DNA of 64,000 bases, from contig NZ_FTNI01000009.1 of the NCBI RefSeq assembly GCF_900156315.1, positions 1-64,000 of the forward strand, read 5' to 3'. The notes under the pieces were generated by a model. The model had not been told where the DNA came from. It did no database searches and worked only from the letters and a program-made list of their open reading frames with translations. Source of the DNA: Microbispora rosea (GTDB taxonomy: Bacteria; Actinomycetota; Actinomycetes; Streptosporangiales; Streptosporangiaceae). Below are positions 9,886 through 17,679 of the stretch, in pieces; within the stretch, counting starts at the first letter, position 1; the number at the start of each line of letters is the position of its first letter. A program made the position numbers and the translations under genes.

Positions 9886-10224
9886 ATGGACCTCAGCGCC
9901 TACCGCGGATACTTCCTGGACGCGGTTGTCGTCCAAGTCGACTCCGTCGCCAGCACTGCGAGAATCAGCCTTACTAGCGGAGACGATGACACTGCTGTAA
10001 TCGAGCTGAATGGCGTTGTCCATATGAGGATGGACAGCCCGGATGTTAGGGGCGACTTCATCGACGAGGCCGTTGTAGGCGATCTGCCGAGGGCGGGAGC
10101 CTGGCCGGCTGACGCCCATCACCTTCTTCACCTTCACAACAACGACAGCGAGCTGGTTTGGCTCAGACTGATCGGTCCCCGGGAGATCGAGGTGGTGGCA
10201 AGAAGGATCACCACCGAACATTGA
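9886..10224 (+). CDS. Hypothetical protein, 112 residues
   Basis: Not recognised. The frame is open from 9832, but the ATG at 9886 (MDLSAYRGYF) gives a compact protein of mixed beta and charged segments without signal peptide or membrane helices. The last third is rich in His/Asn (HHLLHLHNNDSE) and ends in REIEVVARR. A TACCGT box 7 nt before the ATG would fit a leaderless start, but no -35 is obvious. It sits between the ATPase gene and an integrase relic next to tRNA-Gly, so it may be cargo of a small island. Codon use is less GC-extreme than in neighbouring core genes. Confidence 0.6.
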   Translation: MDLSAYRGYFLDAVVVQVDSVASTARISLTSGDDDTAVIELNGVVHMRMDSPDVRGDFIDEAVVGDLPRAGAWPADAHHLLHLHNNDSELVWLRLIGPREIEVVARRITTEH

Positions 10225-10249
10225 AGTGAGGCCGGATCCTCCACGAACA

Positions 10250-10454
10250 CGAATCCACCTTCACAACGGTGGAGCCAACGCTCGCATCTCCACTTTCATG
10301 TCAGCTTCAAGGAGCTGATGGCGCGCATGGGTCACTCGTCCACTCGGGCGGCCTTGATCTGCCTGCACGCCAACGCAGGACCCGTGATCAGACGACCGCG
10401 GAAGCGCTCGGGCAGGCGTTCACGACGGCGACCGGACAAGGATCGAAAATTTGA
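10250..10454 (+). pseudogene. Decayed C-terminal remnant of a tyrosine recombinase (integrase), next to tRNA-Gly
   Basis: Translated pieces match the end of actinomycete phage/ICE integrases. A segment encoding RIHLHN (from about 10250) is followed, in a different frame, by ELMARMGHSSTRAALICLHA (around 10310-10368), the box holding the catalytic His of tyrosine recombinases. A third frame continues RDQTTAEALGQAF to a stop at 10454. At least two frame changes and a missing N terminus make it a relic. It reads towards the 3' end of tRNA-Gly (10549), the usual arrangement for an integrase beside its attachment site. Confidence 0.75.
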
Positions 10455-10503
10455 AGTGGCACGTGTCTGGCACGGAAGATCGGAAACCGTGTCGCGAGAT
10501 CAC

Positions 10504-10539
10504 AAAGGCCAGGCTCCCCATACGGGTGACCTGGCCTTT
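10504..10539 (-). terminator. Terminator downstream of tRNA-Gly
   Basis: Perfect 10-bp stem AAAGGCCAGG (10504-10513) with CCTGGCCTTT (10530-10539), ending in T/A-rich flanks in both directions. It begins 10 bp past the tRNA-Gly 3' end and separates the tRNA from the integrase relic. Confidence 0.8.
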
Positions 10540-10548
10540 CATGATGAG

Positions 10549-10619
10549 AGCGGACGACGGGAATCGAACCCGCGTAGCCAGTTTGGAAGACTGGGGCTCT
10601 ACCATTGAGCTACGTCCGC
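10549..10619 (-). tRNA. tRNA-Gly (anticodon TCC)
   Basis: A full cloverleaf can be drawn. The acceptor stem is GCGGACG/CGTCCGC, there is a D-arm, and the anticodon stem CCAGT/ACTGG holds the loop CTTCCAA (anticodon TCC). The T-arm is GCGGG-TTCGATT-CCCGT, and the discriminator is T. CCA is not encoded. It lies 90 bp from tRNA-Pro in divergent orientation. A decayed integrase ends about 95 bp from its 3' end, so this gene probably served as an attB site. Confidence 0.97.
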
Positions 10620-10709
10620 GCGCGCCCGGTGTCCATCTGGTCTAGACTTCATCCGGTCGTCAGGGCGTAAGCGTACCGGAGTCTCGGACTGTTCGCGTAC
10701 CCGACGAGA

Positions 10710-10786
10710 CGGGGCGTGGCGCAGCTTGGTAGCGCGCTTGCTTTGGGAGCAAGAAGTCGCAGGTTCAAATCCTGTCGCCCCGACCA
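10710..10786 (+). tRNA. tRNA-Pro (anticodon TGG)
   Basis: The acceptor stem CGGGGCG/CGCCCCG, anticodon stem CTTGC/GCAAG with loop TTTGGGA (anticodon TGG), and T-arm with GGTTCAAATCC form a normal cloverleaf. The mature part ends at the discriminator A (10783), and the next three bases are CCA, so the 3' end is DNA-encoded, unlike the neighbouring tRNA-Gly. A second integrase relic reads towards this 3' end from the right. Confidence 0.97.
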
Positions 10787-10802
10787 GCACTCCTGCATGT
10801 CA

Positions 10803-10832
10803 AAGGCCGCCTCCGGCGATCGGAAGCGGCCT
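10803..10832 (+). terminator. Terminator downstream of tRNA-Pro
   Basis: Stem AAGGCCGC (10803-10810) with GCGGCCTT (10825-10832), with an additional inner TCCG/CGGA pairing, starts 17 bp after the encoded CCA. Confidence 0.8.
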
Positions 10833-10862
10833 TGTCCGTCCCTTGGGTGACTGACTGGGTGA

Positions 10863-11010
10863 CTACGGCTCCGAGCCCCCGTCGAGACGGTCCATCGCCA
10901 CGGCCCCGTCTGCAACACCGGCCGGATCTGCTCGCGATAGACGATCTCTGTGACAGCCGTACTGCTGTGGCCCGGGTGCCGGCGCGCCCACACCAGGACA
11001 CGGAAGGTCT
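10863..11010 (-). pseudogene. Decayed C-terminal remnant of a second tyrosine recombinase, next to tRNA-Pro
   Basis: On the minus strand one frame reads HPGHSSTAVTEIVYREQIRP then VLQTG. The text then continues in another frame as GAVAMDRLDGGSEP and stops at 10863. Joined, this is the conserved tail of actinophage-type integrases (GHSSTxVTE-YR-QIRPV-QTGAxxMD). The frameshift near QTG and the absence of the catalytic core upstream show it is dead. It converges on tRNA-Pro 3' DNA. It differs clearly from the remnant at 10250-10454 (GHSSTAVTE versus GHSSTRAAL), so two unrelated integrases were involved. Confidence 0.75.
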
Positions 11011-11114
11011 GGGCGAACGTCAGTGCCTTGGACGGGCGCTGCGGAGCCGGAGTCGCTGCAGCACTGCGGCTGGAAGTCGCGCAACCGGTCAGCGCTCCTG
11101 CTCGGTGGGCACCT

Positions 11115-11879
11115 TCACCCGGTTCGGGCACCGGCCTCGAGCACGGCGAGGTCGCGTACCGCGTAACGGTGATGCTCGGCCTCTTCCTTGAGCACCACCT
11201 TGAGGCAGCGGCGCACGACGTACTCCTGGTCTGGATATGGGTCCGCCGGCTTGCGACCACACACCCGGTCGAGTTCGGCCTCGGTGAGCCCGTCGACGAC
11301 ACGCCGCATCGTGGCCATGCGAGCGAGCCGCGGCGCGAGTACCTCGTCGAGCGTCGGGGTGGCTTCGAGGGTGAGCCCGAGCTTCGCCGCTGCGTCGGTC
11401 GGCATCCCGCCGTGAGGAAGGCCCAACGGGTGATACGGCGCATCCTCCTCGAGCACGGCGTTTCCAAGCCAGGCATCGCAGGCCATCAGCAGGTGCCGTT
11501 GGGTCTCGACGAACGACCACTCGCCGTTGACCTGCTCGTGCAGCTTGGCCTCGGGCAGGAGCCTGGCACGGTCGAGCGTCGCCTGCCATTGCGTCTCGAT
11601 GGCATCCCAAGCAGCCCGGTAGTCGGCGGAGGACGCGGCGTCACGCGCCAGCACCCGCGTGGGATGCTGCCGGTCGAGCTCGGCCTCGACGTAGGCGGTC
11701 ACGTCGACGTCGTTGACGACGAGACGCTCGAAGGCGCCACCGAGGTAGACGTCGCCCCCATAGCAGTCCACGATCTTCAGGCCGCTGACCTCGCAATCGC
11801 GAATCTCAAGGCCGGCAAGATCGCATAGGTGGATGCGGGCACCACGGAACTGGTCACTCTGGGCGTATGCAGCAGGCAT
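11115..11879 (-). CDS. DinB-superfamily protein with pentapeptide-like N-terminal segment
   Basis: A 254-residue protein. Residues about 10-60 (FRGARIHLCDLAGLEIRD, ending near VDVTAY) resemble a short pentapeptide-repeat coil. Residues about 75-250 form a DinB-type four-helix bundle, with WSFVETQRHLLMACDAWL and EAEHHRYAVRDL supplying the His residues typical of the metal site. DinB proteins are thiol transferases or hydrolases of uncertain substrate. The frame opens at 11948, but the ATG at 11879 gives the natural N terminus; the ribosome site is weak (GGGAAG). It ends about 100 bp from the integrase relic. Confidence 0.8.
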   Translation of the reverse strand: MPAAYAQSDQFRGARIHLCDLAGLEIRDCEVSGLKIVDCYGGDVYLGGAFERLVVNDVDVTAYVEAELDRQHPTRVLARDAASSADYRAAWDAIETQWQATLDRARLLPEAKLHEQVNGEWSFVETQRHLLMACDAWLGNAVLEEDAPYHPLGLPHGGMPTDAAAKLGLTLEATPTLDEVLAPRLARMATMRRVVDGLTEAELDRVCGRKPADPYPDQEYVVRRCLKVVLKEEAEHHRYAVRDLAVLEAGARTG

Positions 11880-12002
11880 CGAGACAGCTTCCCGAATCCG
11901 TTCCGCCTGCGTCAATGAGTAGCACAGCGTGAGGGTGTGGGTCCTCAATAGGCTGCCGCCTGATCATCCTCGCAGCAGCGTTGATCGTCTGGCCTCCATG
12001 GC

Positions 12003-12398
12003 TCATGAGGGGTGTGCGCTCGCCGTGGTGGGGCTGGGCACGGGCATGTCCTTGCGCGTGACGTCGAACTCGATCCGCATGGTGCTCTTGAGGAGAGTTC
12101 CCGGCGCCGGTGCCTGGCCGAGCACGATCCAATCCGCCGGGACCTTCATCTCCTCGTCGATCAGCGTGTGAATCTCCGGGACGAATCCGAGAGCGGCGAC
12201 CGCTCTTGTCGCGGTCTCCACGTCCTGAAACCAGAGCTTGGGCATCCTGGGCGCGCCGAGGTCCGATGTCGTCTGCCGCACCGACGCCGTCGTGGTGGGA
12301 GCAGGGCCGGGGAGGATCAGCGCGAAGGTGGCGGCGACAGCGGCGCCGAAGGCGGCGACGAGCGCAGTGGTCAGAGATATCGCCACGGAGCGCCGCAT
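12003..12398 (-). CDS. Secreted or membrane-anchored protein with a PASTA-like domain
   Basis: A 131-residue protein with an N-terminal signal/anchor (residues 5-30, MRRSVAISLTTALVAAFGAA onward), a short Thr/Ser linker, and one PASTA-like unit (about 55-115, with GFVPEIH and a VLGQAPAPGTLL turn). PASTA domains bind peptidoglycan or beta-lactams when joined to kinases or PBPs; a single copy on a small secreted protein has no defined role. The tail is Pro/Ser/Thr-rich. The start ATG at 12398 has only a weak AGG 8 nt upstream. It is divergent from the crotonase gene. Confidence 0.72.
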   Translation of the reverse strand: MRRSVAISLTTALVAAFGAAVAATFALILPGPAPTTTASVRQTTSDLGAPRMPKLWFQDVETATRAVAALGFVPEIHTLIDEEMKVPADWIVLGQAPAPGTLLKSTMRIEFDVTRKDMPVPSPTTASAHPS

Positions 12399-12513
12399 GG
12401 ACGATGCCTACCATGATCGTGGCCAGAGTTCGAGCCGGACGGCCCGGCTGACCGTTGAGCCCGCGACCACGCCACCCGCGCACCGGCGTGACGGACGGGG
12501 CTCGGCACGTTTC

Positions 12514-12527
12514 TATAACCTGTTCTC
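12514..12527 (+). promoter_or_regulatory. KstR-like palindrome upstream of the crotonase gene
   Basis: TATAACCTGTTCTC fits the KstR consensus TNNAACNNGTTNNA at every fixed position except the last base (C for A). It lies 30 bp before the start codon. TATAAC may at the same time act as the -10 box. KstR-type TetR repressors control sterol and acyl-CoA catabolism genes, which suits an enoyl-CoA hydratase, but no other member of that regulon is nearby. Confidence 0.4.
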
Positions 12528-12556
12528 GCCGTACCCCCGGAACCCTGAGGAGCACC

Positions 12557-13318
12557 ATGGGCGACCTCGTCCTCGTCGACCGGCCCTCCGAGGCCGTCGC
12601 GGTCGTGACGCTGAACCGTCCGCGCAAGTACAACGCGATCTCCAAGTCGCTGCTCGAAGAGTTCCACGACACGCTCAAGCGGCTCGCGCAGGAGCCTGAC
12701 CTGCGCGCGTTGGTCCTCACCGGGGCCGACCCCGCCTTCTGCGCGGGGCTGGACCTCGGCGAGCTGGAAGCGGGAGTGAAGATCGGCCATCCCGACTCCA
12801 TCCTCCCGCTGCGCGACTTCCCGGCGCCCGTCATCGGAGCGGTCAACGGCGTGGCGGTGACCGGTGGCCTGGAGTTCGCGCTCGCGTGCGACTTCAGGAT
12901 CGCCAGCGAACGGGCGCGGTTCGCCGACACCCACACCCGCGTCGGCATCGTGCCCTCCTGGGGCATGACGGCCCGGCTCAGCCAGGCCGTCGGGCAGTCC
13001 TGGGCCCGGCAGATGACGTTCACCGGAGACTTCGTCGACGCTCCCCTGGCACTGCGCATCGGCCTGGTGAACGAGGTCGTCACGCACGACCGGCTGCTCC
13101 CCCGGGCCGTCGAGCTCGCACAGAGCATCGCGACGACGACGCCGGAGACGCTCCGCAGGATCCGGGAGATCTACGACCTCCTGCGCGACGGCACCGGCGC
13201 CGACGGTCTGCGGGCCGAACTGGAGACCGGCCGGGACGGGCTCGCCATCACCAGCCCCGAGGACTTCGCCGCCCGGAGGCGTGCCGTCTTCGACCGGGGC
13301 CGGACCCAGACCAGCTGA
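12557..13318 (+). CDS. Enoyl-CoA hydratase/isomerase (crotonase) family protein
   Basis: A 253-residue crotonase-fold protein, predicted to act on acyl-CoA thioesters. The oxyanion-hole segments AFCAGLDLGE (about 59-68) and VNGVAVTGGLEFAL (about 96-109) are present. The position of one usual catalytic Glu is occupied within DTHTRVGIVPSWG (about 125-137), where hydratases normally have E/P-EV-LGL-P. It may therefore be a hydratase-like enzyme with changed chemistry. The start ATG at 12557 follows GAGGAG closely. The gene ends 3 bp before the convergent VOC gene. Confidence 0.88.
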   Translation: MGDLVLVDRPSEAVAVVTLNRPRKYNAISKSLLEEFHDTLKRLAQEPDLRALVLTGADPAFCAGLDLGELEAGVKIGHPDSILPLRDFPAPVIGAVNGVAVTGGLEFALACDFRIASERARFADTHTRVGIVPSWGMTARLSQAVGQSWARQMTFTGDFVDAPLALRIGLVNEVVTHDRLLPRAVELAQSIATTTPETLRRIREIYDLLRDGTGADGLRAELETGRDGLAITSPEDFAARRRAVFDRGRTQTS

Positions 13319-13321
13319 AGG

Positions 13322-13714
13322 TCACTCCTCCTCGACGTACGGGTGGGTGAGGAACTCGATGGCGTGGCCGTCGGGGTCGTCCACGTACACCCCGCGGCCG
13401 TGGTGCCGGTGGTTGATCTGCTGCGGCTCCTGGTGGTGGGGGCCGCCCCAGTAGGGCAGGCCCCGCTCGGCGATGCGGGCGCGGATGTCGTCGAACTCGT
13501 CCTCGGAGACGAGGAACGCCAGGTGCTGCATGACGATCCGGTCCCGGTCGACGATCGAGTCGGCGTAGTCGATCGTCACGCCGTTGCCGACCCGGACCGT
13601 GGCGAACGGACCGAACGCGCCGGGCTCGGGCTCGCCGAGCAGCCCGGTCAGGAACCGGGCGGACGCGAAGCGGTCGCTGCTGTGCACGATCGTGTGGTCC
13701 AGTTGAGCGGTCAC
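13322..13714 (-). CDS. VOC (glyoxalase/bleomycin-resistance) family protein
   Basis: A 130-residue vicinal-oxygen-chelate protein. LDHTIVHS begins the first beta-alpha-beta unit, and RGVYVDDPDGHAIEFLTHPY forms the last one with a metal-ligand Glu. The substrate is unknown. A frame start at 13744 exists, but the GTG at 13714 has GGAGG 5 nt before it and begins just ahead of the domain. It is divergent from the DUF2087 gene with about 50 bp between, so they may share control. The 3' end nearly touches the crotonase gene. Confidence 0.87.
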   Translation of the reverse strand: MTAQLDHTIVHSSDRFASARFLTGLLGEPEPGAFGPFATVRVGNGVTIDYADSIVDRDRIVMQHLAFLVSEDEFDDIRARIAERGLPYWGGPHHQEPQQINHRHHGRGVYVDDPDGHAIEFLTHPYVEEE

Positions 13715-13764
13715 GTCGCCCTCCAGGTTTCCTACTGTCTTCATCTACGCAATACCGTGGACAG

Positions 13765-14262
13765 GTGATCGACAAGCACATCTCCCGCGTGCTCGGGCTG
13801 CTCGGGCAGGACGACACGCTGCGCGTCCTCGCCGGGCTGGTCCTGCGTCCCGGTGAGCCGCTCGACAAGGTCACCGGGCTCGAGCCGGACGTGGCGGCCA
13901 AGGCCCTGGACCGCCTGGAGCGGGGCGGCCTCGCCGTACGGAACGGGGACGGCTGGCAGGCTCGGCCCGAGACCTTCCGCGACCTGCTGCGCACGATCCC
14001 CTCAACGCCGGCGGACCCGATGGACGCGTTCCTGGTCGACGGGCGGCTCGTCTCCATTCCGGCGAAGAGGGCCAAACGGCTGATGGTGCTCGACTACATC
14101 GCCCAGGTGTTCGACGTCGGCGTGCGTTACCCGGAGAAGGAGGTCGACGTGGCGCTGCGGGCGTTCCACGACGACTACGCCGCGCTGCGCCGTTACCTGG
14201 TGGACGAGGGGTTCCTCAGCCGGGAGGCCAACGTCTACTGGCGTTCGGGCGGAACCACCTGA
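13765..14262 (+). CDS. DUF2087 protein with an ArsR-like N-terminal half
   Basis: The 165-residue protein has a short winged-helix-like N-terminal region (DDTLRVLAGLVLRPGEPLDK, about 16-35, then a recognition-like helix). It ends in a DUF2087 domain (IPAKRAKRLMVLDYIAQVF near 98-116, YPEKEVDVALRAFHDDYAALRRYL near 120-143). Proteins of this make-up are usually annotated as transcriptional regulators, but the DUF2087 role is not established. It starts with GTG at 13765 with no good ribosome site, so leaderless translation is possible. Divergent from the VOC gene, its most likely target. Confidence 0.85.
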   Translation: MIDKHISRVLGLLGQDDTLRVLAGLVLRPGEPLDKVTGLEPDVAAKALDRLERGGLAVRNGDGWQARPETFRDLLRTIPSTPADPMDAFLVDGRLVSIPAKRAKRLMVLDYIAQVFDVGVRYPEKEVDVALRAFHDDYAALRRYLVDEGFLSREANVYWRSGGTT

Positions 14263-14268
14263 CGCAGG

Positions 14269-14288
14269 TGTGGCCGGGTCCGGCCACA
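14269..14288 (+). terminator. Terminator after the DUF2087 gene
   Basis: Perfect 8-bp stem TGTGGCCG/CGGCCACA around a GGTC loop, 7 bp past the stop codon and 50 bp before the next start. Confidence 0.7.
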
Positions 14289-14337
14289 TCGGAAGACGCC
14301 CTTTCCCGATGGGCCCCCGGCACGGACACTGGGAGTC

Positions 14338-15696
14338 ATGGGCGAGCCGACCAGGGTCCTTCTCGACGAGTCCCGGATTCCCCGGAACTGGTACAACGTC
14401 GTCCCCGACCTACCCACGCCTCCCCCGCCGGTGCTCCATCCGGCGACGCTGCAGCCGGTCGGCCCCGACGATCTCACCCCGCTCTTCCCTGCGGCGCTGA
14501 TCGAGCAGGAGGTGTCGGGTGAGCGGTTCGTCCCCGTCCCTGACGGCGTCCTCGACGTCTACCGCCTCTGGCGGCCGACGCCCCTCATCCGCGCCCGGCG
14601 CCTCGAGCGCGCCCTCGGCACACCGGCGCGGATCTACTACAAGTACGAGGGCGGCAGCCCGTCGGGCTCGCACAAGCCCAACACCGCGGTCCCCCAGGCG
14701 TACTACAACGCACGGGAGGACGTACGCAGGCTGACCACCGAGACCGGCGCGGGCCAGTGGGGCTCCGCCCTGGCGTTCGCCTGCGCCCAGTACGGCCTGG
14801 CCTGCGAGGTCTGGATGGTCCGGGCGTCGTACGACCAGAAGCCCTACCGCCGCACGCTGATGAAGATCTACGGCGCGACCCTGCACGCCAGCCCGTCGGC
14901 GGTGACCACGGCGGGCAGCAGGATCCTGGCGGAGGACCCCCACTGCACGGGGTCGCTGGGCATCGCGATCAGCGAGGCGGTCGAGGTCGCCGGTCAGCAC
15001 GACGACACGCGATACGCCCTCGGCTCGGTGCTCAACCACGTCCTGCTGCACCAGACCGTGATCGGCGAGGAGGCGCTGGAGCAGCTGGCGATCCTCGGCG
15101 AGACTCCGGACGTCGTGATCGGCTGCACCGGCGGCGGCTCCAACTTCGCCGGGCTGGCCTTCCCGTTCCTGCGCGAGAAGCTCGCGGGGCGCATGGACCC
15201 CGTGCTGCGGAGCGTCGAGCCCGCCGCCTGCCCGTCCCTGACGCGAGGCGCCTACGCGTACGACTTCGGCGACACTGCCGGGTTCACGCCGCTGATGAAG
15301 ATGCACACGCTGGGGCACACGTTCGTGCCCGACCCGATCCACGCCGGCGGGCTGCGCTACCACGGCATGTCGCCGCTGCTCTCGCATGTGTACGAGCTGG
15401 GCCTGGTGGAGGCCGTGGCCGTCACGCAGACCGAGTGCTTCGACGCGGGCATCCGCTTCGCCAGGGCCGAGGGGATCGTGCCGGCCCCCGAGCCCTCCCA
15501 CGCGGTGGCCGCCACGATCGCGGAGGCGCTGCGGTGCGCGGAGTCGGGAGAGGAGAAGGTCATCGTGATGTCCCTGTGCGGGCACGGCCACTTCGACCTG
15601 CCCGCCTACGAGAGCCGTCTCGCCGGGCGCCTGGAGGATTTCACGCTCCCGCAGGAGCGCATCGACGCGGCCCTCGCGCATCTGCCCGCCGTCTGA
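14338..15696 (+). CDS. trpB2: TrpB2-type tryptophan synthase beta-like PLP enzyme
   Basis: The 452-residue protein belongs to the TrpB2 (TrpB-like) class rather than the standard TrpB found beside trpA. The PLP lysine is K113 in SGSHKPNTA, and the phosphate-binding GCTGGGSNF loop lies near 260-268. The family condenses indole and serine in a stand-alone manner or has moonlighting roles. No trp genes are nearby, so salvage of indole is the simplest guess. The ATG at 14338 lacks a strong ribosome site. Confidence 0.9.
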   Translation: MGEPTRVLLDESRIPRNWYNVVPDLPTPPPPVLHPATLQPVGPDDLTPLFPAALIEQEVSGERFVPVPDGVLDVYRLWRPTPLIRARRLERALGTPARIYYKYEGGSPSGSHKPNTAVPQAYYNAREDVRRLTTETGAGQWGSALAFACAQYGLACEVWMVRASYDQKPYRRTLMKIYGATLHASPSAVTTAGSRILAEDPHCTGSLGIAISEAVEVAGQHDDTRYALGSVLNHVLLHQTVIGEEALEQLAILGETPDVVIGCTGGGSNFAGLAFPFLREKLAGRMDPVLRSVEPAACPSLTRGAYAYDFGDTAGFTPLMKMHTLGHTFVPDPIHAGGLRYHGMSPLLSHVYELGLVEAVAVTQTECFDAGIRFARAEGIVPAPEPSHAVAATIAEALRCAESGEEKVIVMSLCGHGHFDLPAYESRLAGRLEDFTLPQERIDAALAHLPAV

Positions 15697-15720
15697 TGTG
15701 ACGCATGCTCACGGATATCC

Positions 15721-15745
15721 GTTTCGTCCCTTGACCGGCGGGTAC
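15721..15745 (+). promoter_or_regulatory. Candidate sigma-B-type promoter
   Basis: GTTT, 15 nt, then GGGTAC matches the pattern of stress-sigma (sigma-B/F family) promoters in actinomycetes. It is 114 bp upstream of the SpoIIE/anti-sigma gene, the kind of protein that controls those sigma factors, so autoregulation is plausible. This is inference from the motif only. Confidence 0.45.
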
Positions 15746-15858
15746 GGCTGCGCCATCGCTCCGTCATACCGACCGGAGCACTCATGTCAAACGGCTGAAA
15801 TGCGCGGTATCACCTCCATACGATTCTGGAACACCATCCGCTCTCTCCGGAGAATTCG

Positions 15859-17592
15859 TTGAACCGGAACTGCGTCATCAAGGACCCCGCCCCGGGAAAC
15901 CGGGCGCAGTGGCGCCGCAGCAGCGCCGCGTCCGCGCACGAGCGGCTGGCCTTCCTGAACGAGGCGAGCCGGCGGATCGGCAGCACGCTCGACTTATCCG
16001 AGACGAGCCGGGAGCTCGTCGACGTGGCGGTCCCCCGCTTCGCCGACGCGGCGGCCGTGATGGTGCAGGACCGCCTCACGGCGGACGGCGAGTTGTCGTC
16101 CAGGCCGGTGGACGGCACCACCCTCGTACGCAGGGTCGCCCTGGGCGTGGCCGGTGCCGACCCAGACGCCTGGGTGCAGGCGTTCCCCGTCGGCGAGGCG
16201 ACGATCTATCCGGCGATCCTCCCCCAGGCCCAGTGCATGGCGGGCGGCAAACCGCTGATGTACCCGGCGCTCGACAAGGAGAGCGCCCGGCTGATCGGCG
16301 CCAGCATGGACCGGGAGGAGGCGGTCGCCGCGCTTCTGACCGACTCGTCGTTCCTCGTGGTGCCTCTGCGGGCGCGGGGACGGGTCCTGGGCTGTGTGAT
16401 CTTCACCAGGCACCCGGGCAGCCGGTCGTTCGAGGAGCAGGACGTGGTGGTGGCCGAGGACCTGGCCGCCCGCACCGCCGTGTGCATCGACAACGCACGG
16501 CTGTACACCAGGGAGCGCAGGACCGCGCTGACCCTGCAGAGCAGCCTGCTGCCCGTCGAGCTGCCGCAGGCGCTCGGCATGGACATCGCCACCCGTTACC
16601 TGCCGGCCAGCGACCTGATGGGCGTCGGGGGCGACTGGTACGACGTGATCGCCCTGCCCGGGTGCCGTACGGCCCTGGTGGTGGGCGACGTCATGGGCCA
16701 CGGAACCAGAGCCGCGGCGACCATGGGCCAGCTCCGCACGGCCGCGCGTACGCTCGCGAGCCTCGACCTGCCGCCCGACGAGGTGCTGTTCCGGCTCAAC
16801 CTGATGAGCCAGGACCTCGACCCCAGCCAGATCGCGACGTGCATCTACGCCGTCTACGACCCGGTGACACGCAATTGCGCGCTCGCCCGTGCCGGCCACG
16901 TGCCGCCGATACTCCTGCACCCCGACCGGTCGACCGAGATCATCGACCTGCCCTCCGGCCTGCCTCTCGGCATCGGCAGCGACCCGCTGGAATCGCGCGA
17001 GATGATCCTGCCGCCCGGGAGCGTGCTCGCCCTCTACACCGACGGCCTCGTGGAGAGCCGGGAGCGGGACCTGGACGCCGGGATCATGGGGCTGCGCCGT
17101 CTGCTCGCCGGTCCGGTCGAGGACCTGGAGGACATGTGCGACGTGATCATCAGCAGCCAGCGGTCGGGTCACGAGCGTGACGACATCGCCCTGATGGTGG
17201 CCCGGGTCCGCGACCTCGACCCGGACGAGGTGGCGACCTGCCCGCTGCCGTCCGACCCGCGGTTCGTCTCGCACGCCCGCCGCTTCGTCCGCAGCACCCT
17301 GCACAGGTGGGGACTGAGCGGCCTGGTGGACAGCACCCAGCTCATCGTGAGCGAACTGGTCACCAACGCGCTCAAACACGGCTGGCCGCCGATCGAGCTG
17401 CGCATGCTGCGCGGCCGCACCCTGGTGGTCGAAGTCGTCGACGGCTCCCCCGCCGCGCCCACCCCGCGCACGGCCACCCCGGACGAGGACACCGGCCGCG
17501 GTCTCCAGCTGATCAAGCGGTTCGCCTACCGCTGGGGCACCAGGCCCACCCCGTACGGAAAGATCGTCTGGGTCGAGCAGCACCTCCCTTGA
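15859..17592 (+). CDS. SpoIIE-type PP2C phosphatase with GAF and anti-sigma ATPase domains
   Basis: A 577-residue signalling protein. It has a GAF-like sensor (about 30-215), a SpoIIE/PP2C serine phosphatase domain (about 230-435, with GGDWYDVIAL, VVGDVMGHG and ALYTDGLVE carrying metal-binding Asp residues), and an RsbW-like HATPase (about 450-577, with SELVTNALKHGW and DTGRGLQLIKRF). Such proteins dephosphorylate anti-sigma antagonists and may also bind sigma factors, linking a sensed cue to partner switching. The start is TTG at 15859 with CCGGAG 6 nt upstream. No antagonist or sigma gene is adjacent. Confidence 0.93.
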   Translation: MNRNCVIKDPAPGNRAQWRRSSAASAHERLAFLNEASRRIGSTLDLSETSRELVDVAVPRFADAAAVMVQDRLTADGELSSRPVDGTTLVRRVALGVAGADPDAWVQAFPVGEATIYPAILPQAQCMAGGKPLMYPALDKESARLIGASMDREEAVAALLTDSSFLVVPLRARGRVLGCVIFTRHPGSRSFEEQDVVVAEDLAARTAVCIDNARLYTRERRTALTLQSSLLPVELPQALGMDIATRYLPASDLMGVGGDWYDVIALPGCRTALVVGDVMGHGTRAAATMGQLRTAARTLASLDLPPDEVLFRLNLMSQDLDPSQIATCIYAVYDPVTRNCALARAGHVPPILLHPDRSTEIIDLPSGLPLGIGSDPLESREMILPPGSVLALYTDGLVESRERDLDAGIMGLRRLLAGPVEDLEDMCDVIISSQRSGHERDDIALMVARVRDLDPDEVATCPLPSDPRFVSHARRFVRSTLHRWGLSGLVDSTQLIVSELVTNALKHGWPPIELRMLRGRTLVVEVVDGSPAAPTPRTATPDEDTGRGLQLIKRFAYRWGTRPTPYGKIVWVEQHLP

Positions 17593-17679
17593 CCCGGGCG
17601 TTCCCTCCCCAGCGAGCGTGTATGACTGATCGTTGAGAAGAGTTACGTTCGAATGGGGAGTTCGTGGCGAGGAGGGGAC

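Noticed and set aside
10599-10790. Short frames across the tRNA genes
   Set aside because: They translate tRNA sequence and have no ribosome sites.
12371-13128. Long minus-strand frames over the crotonase gene
   Set aside because: The plus-strand frame has the crotonase motifs, ATG and ribosome site; the opposite frames have none.
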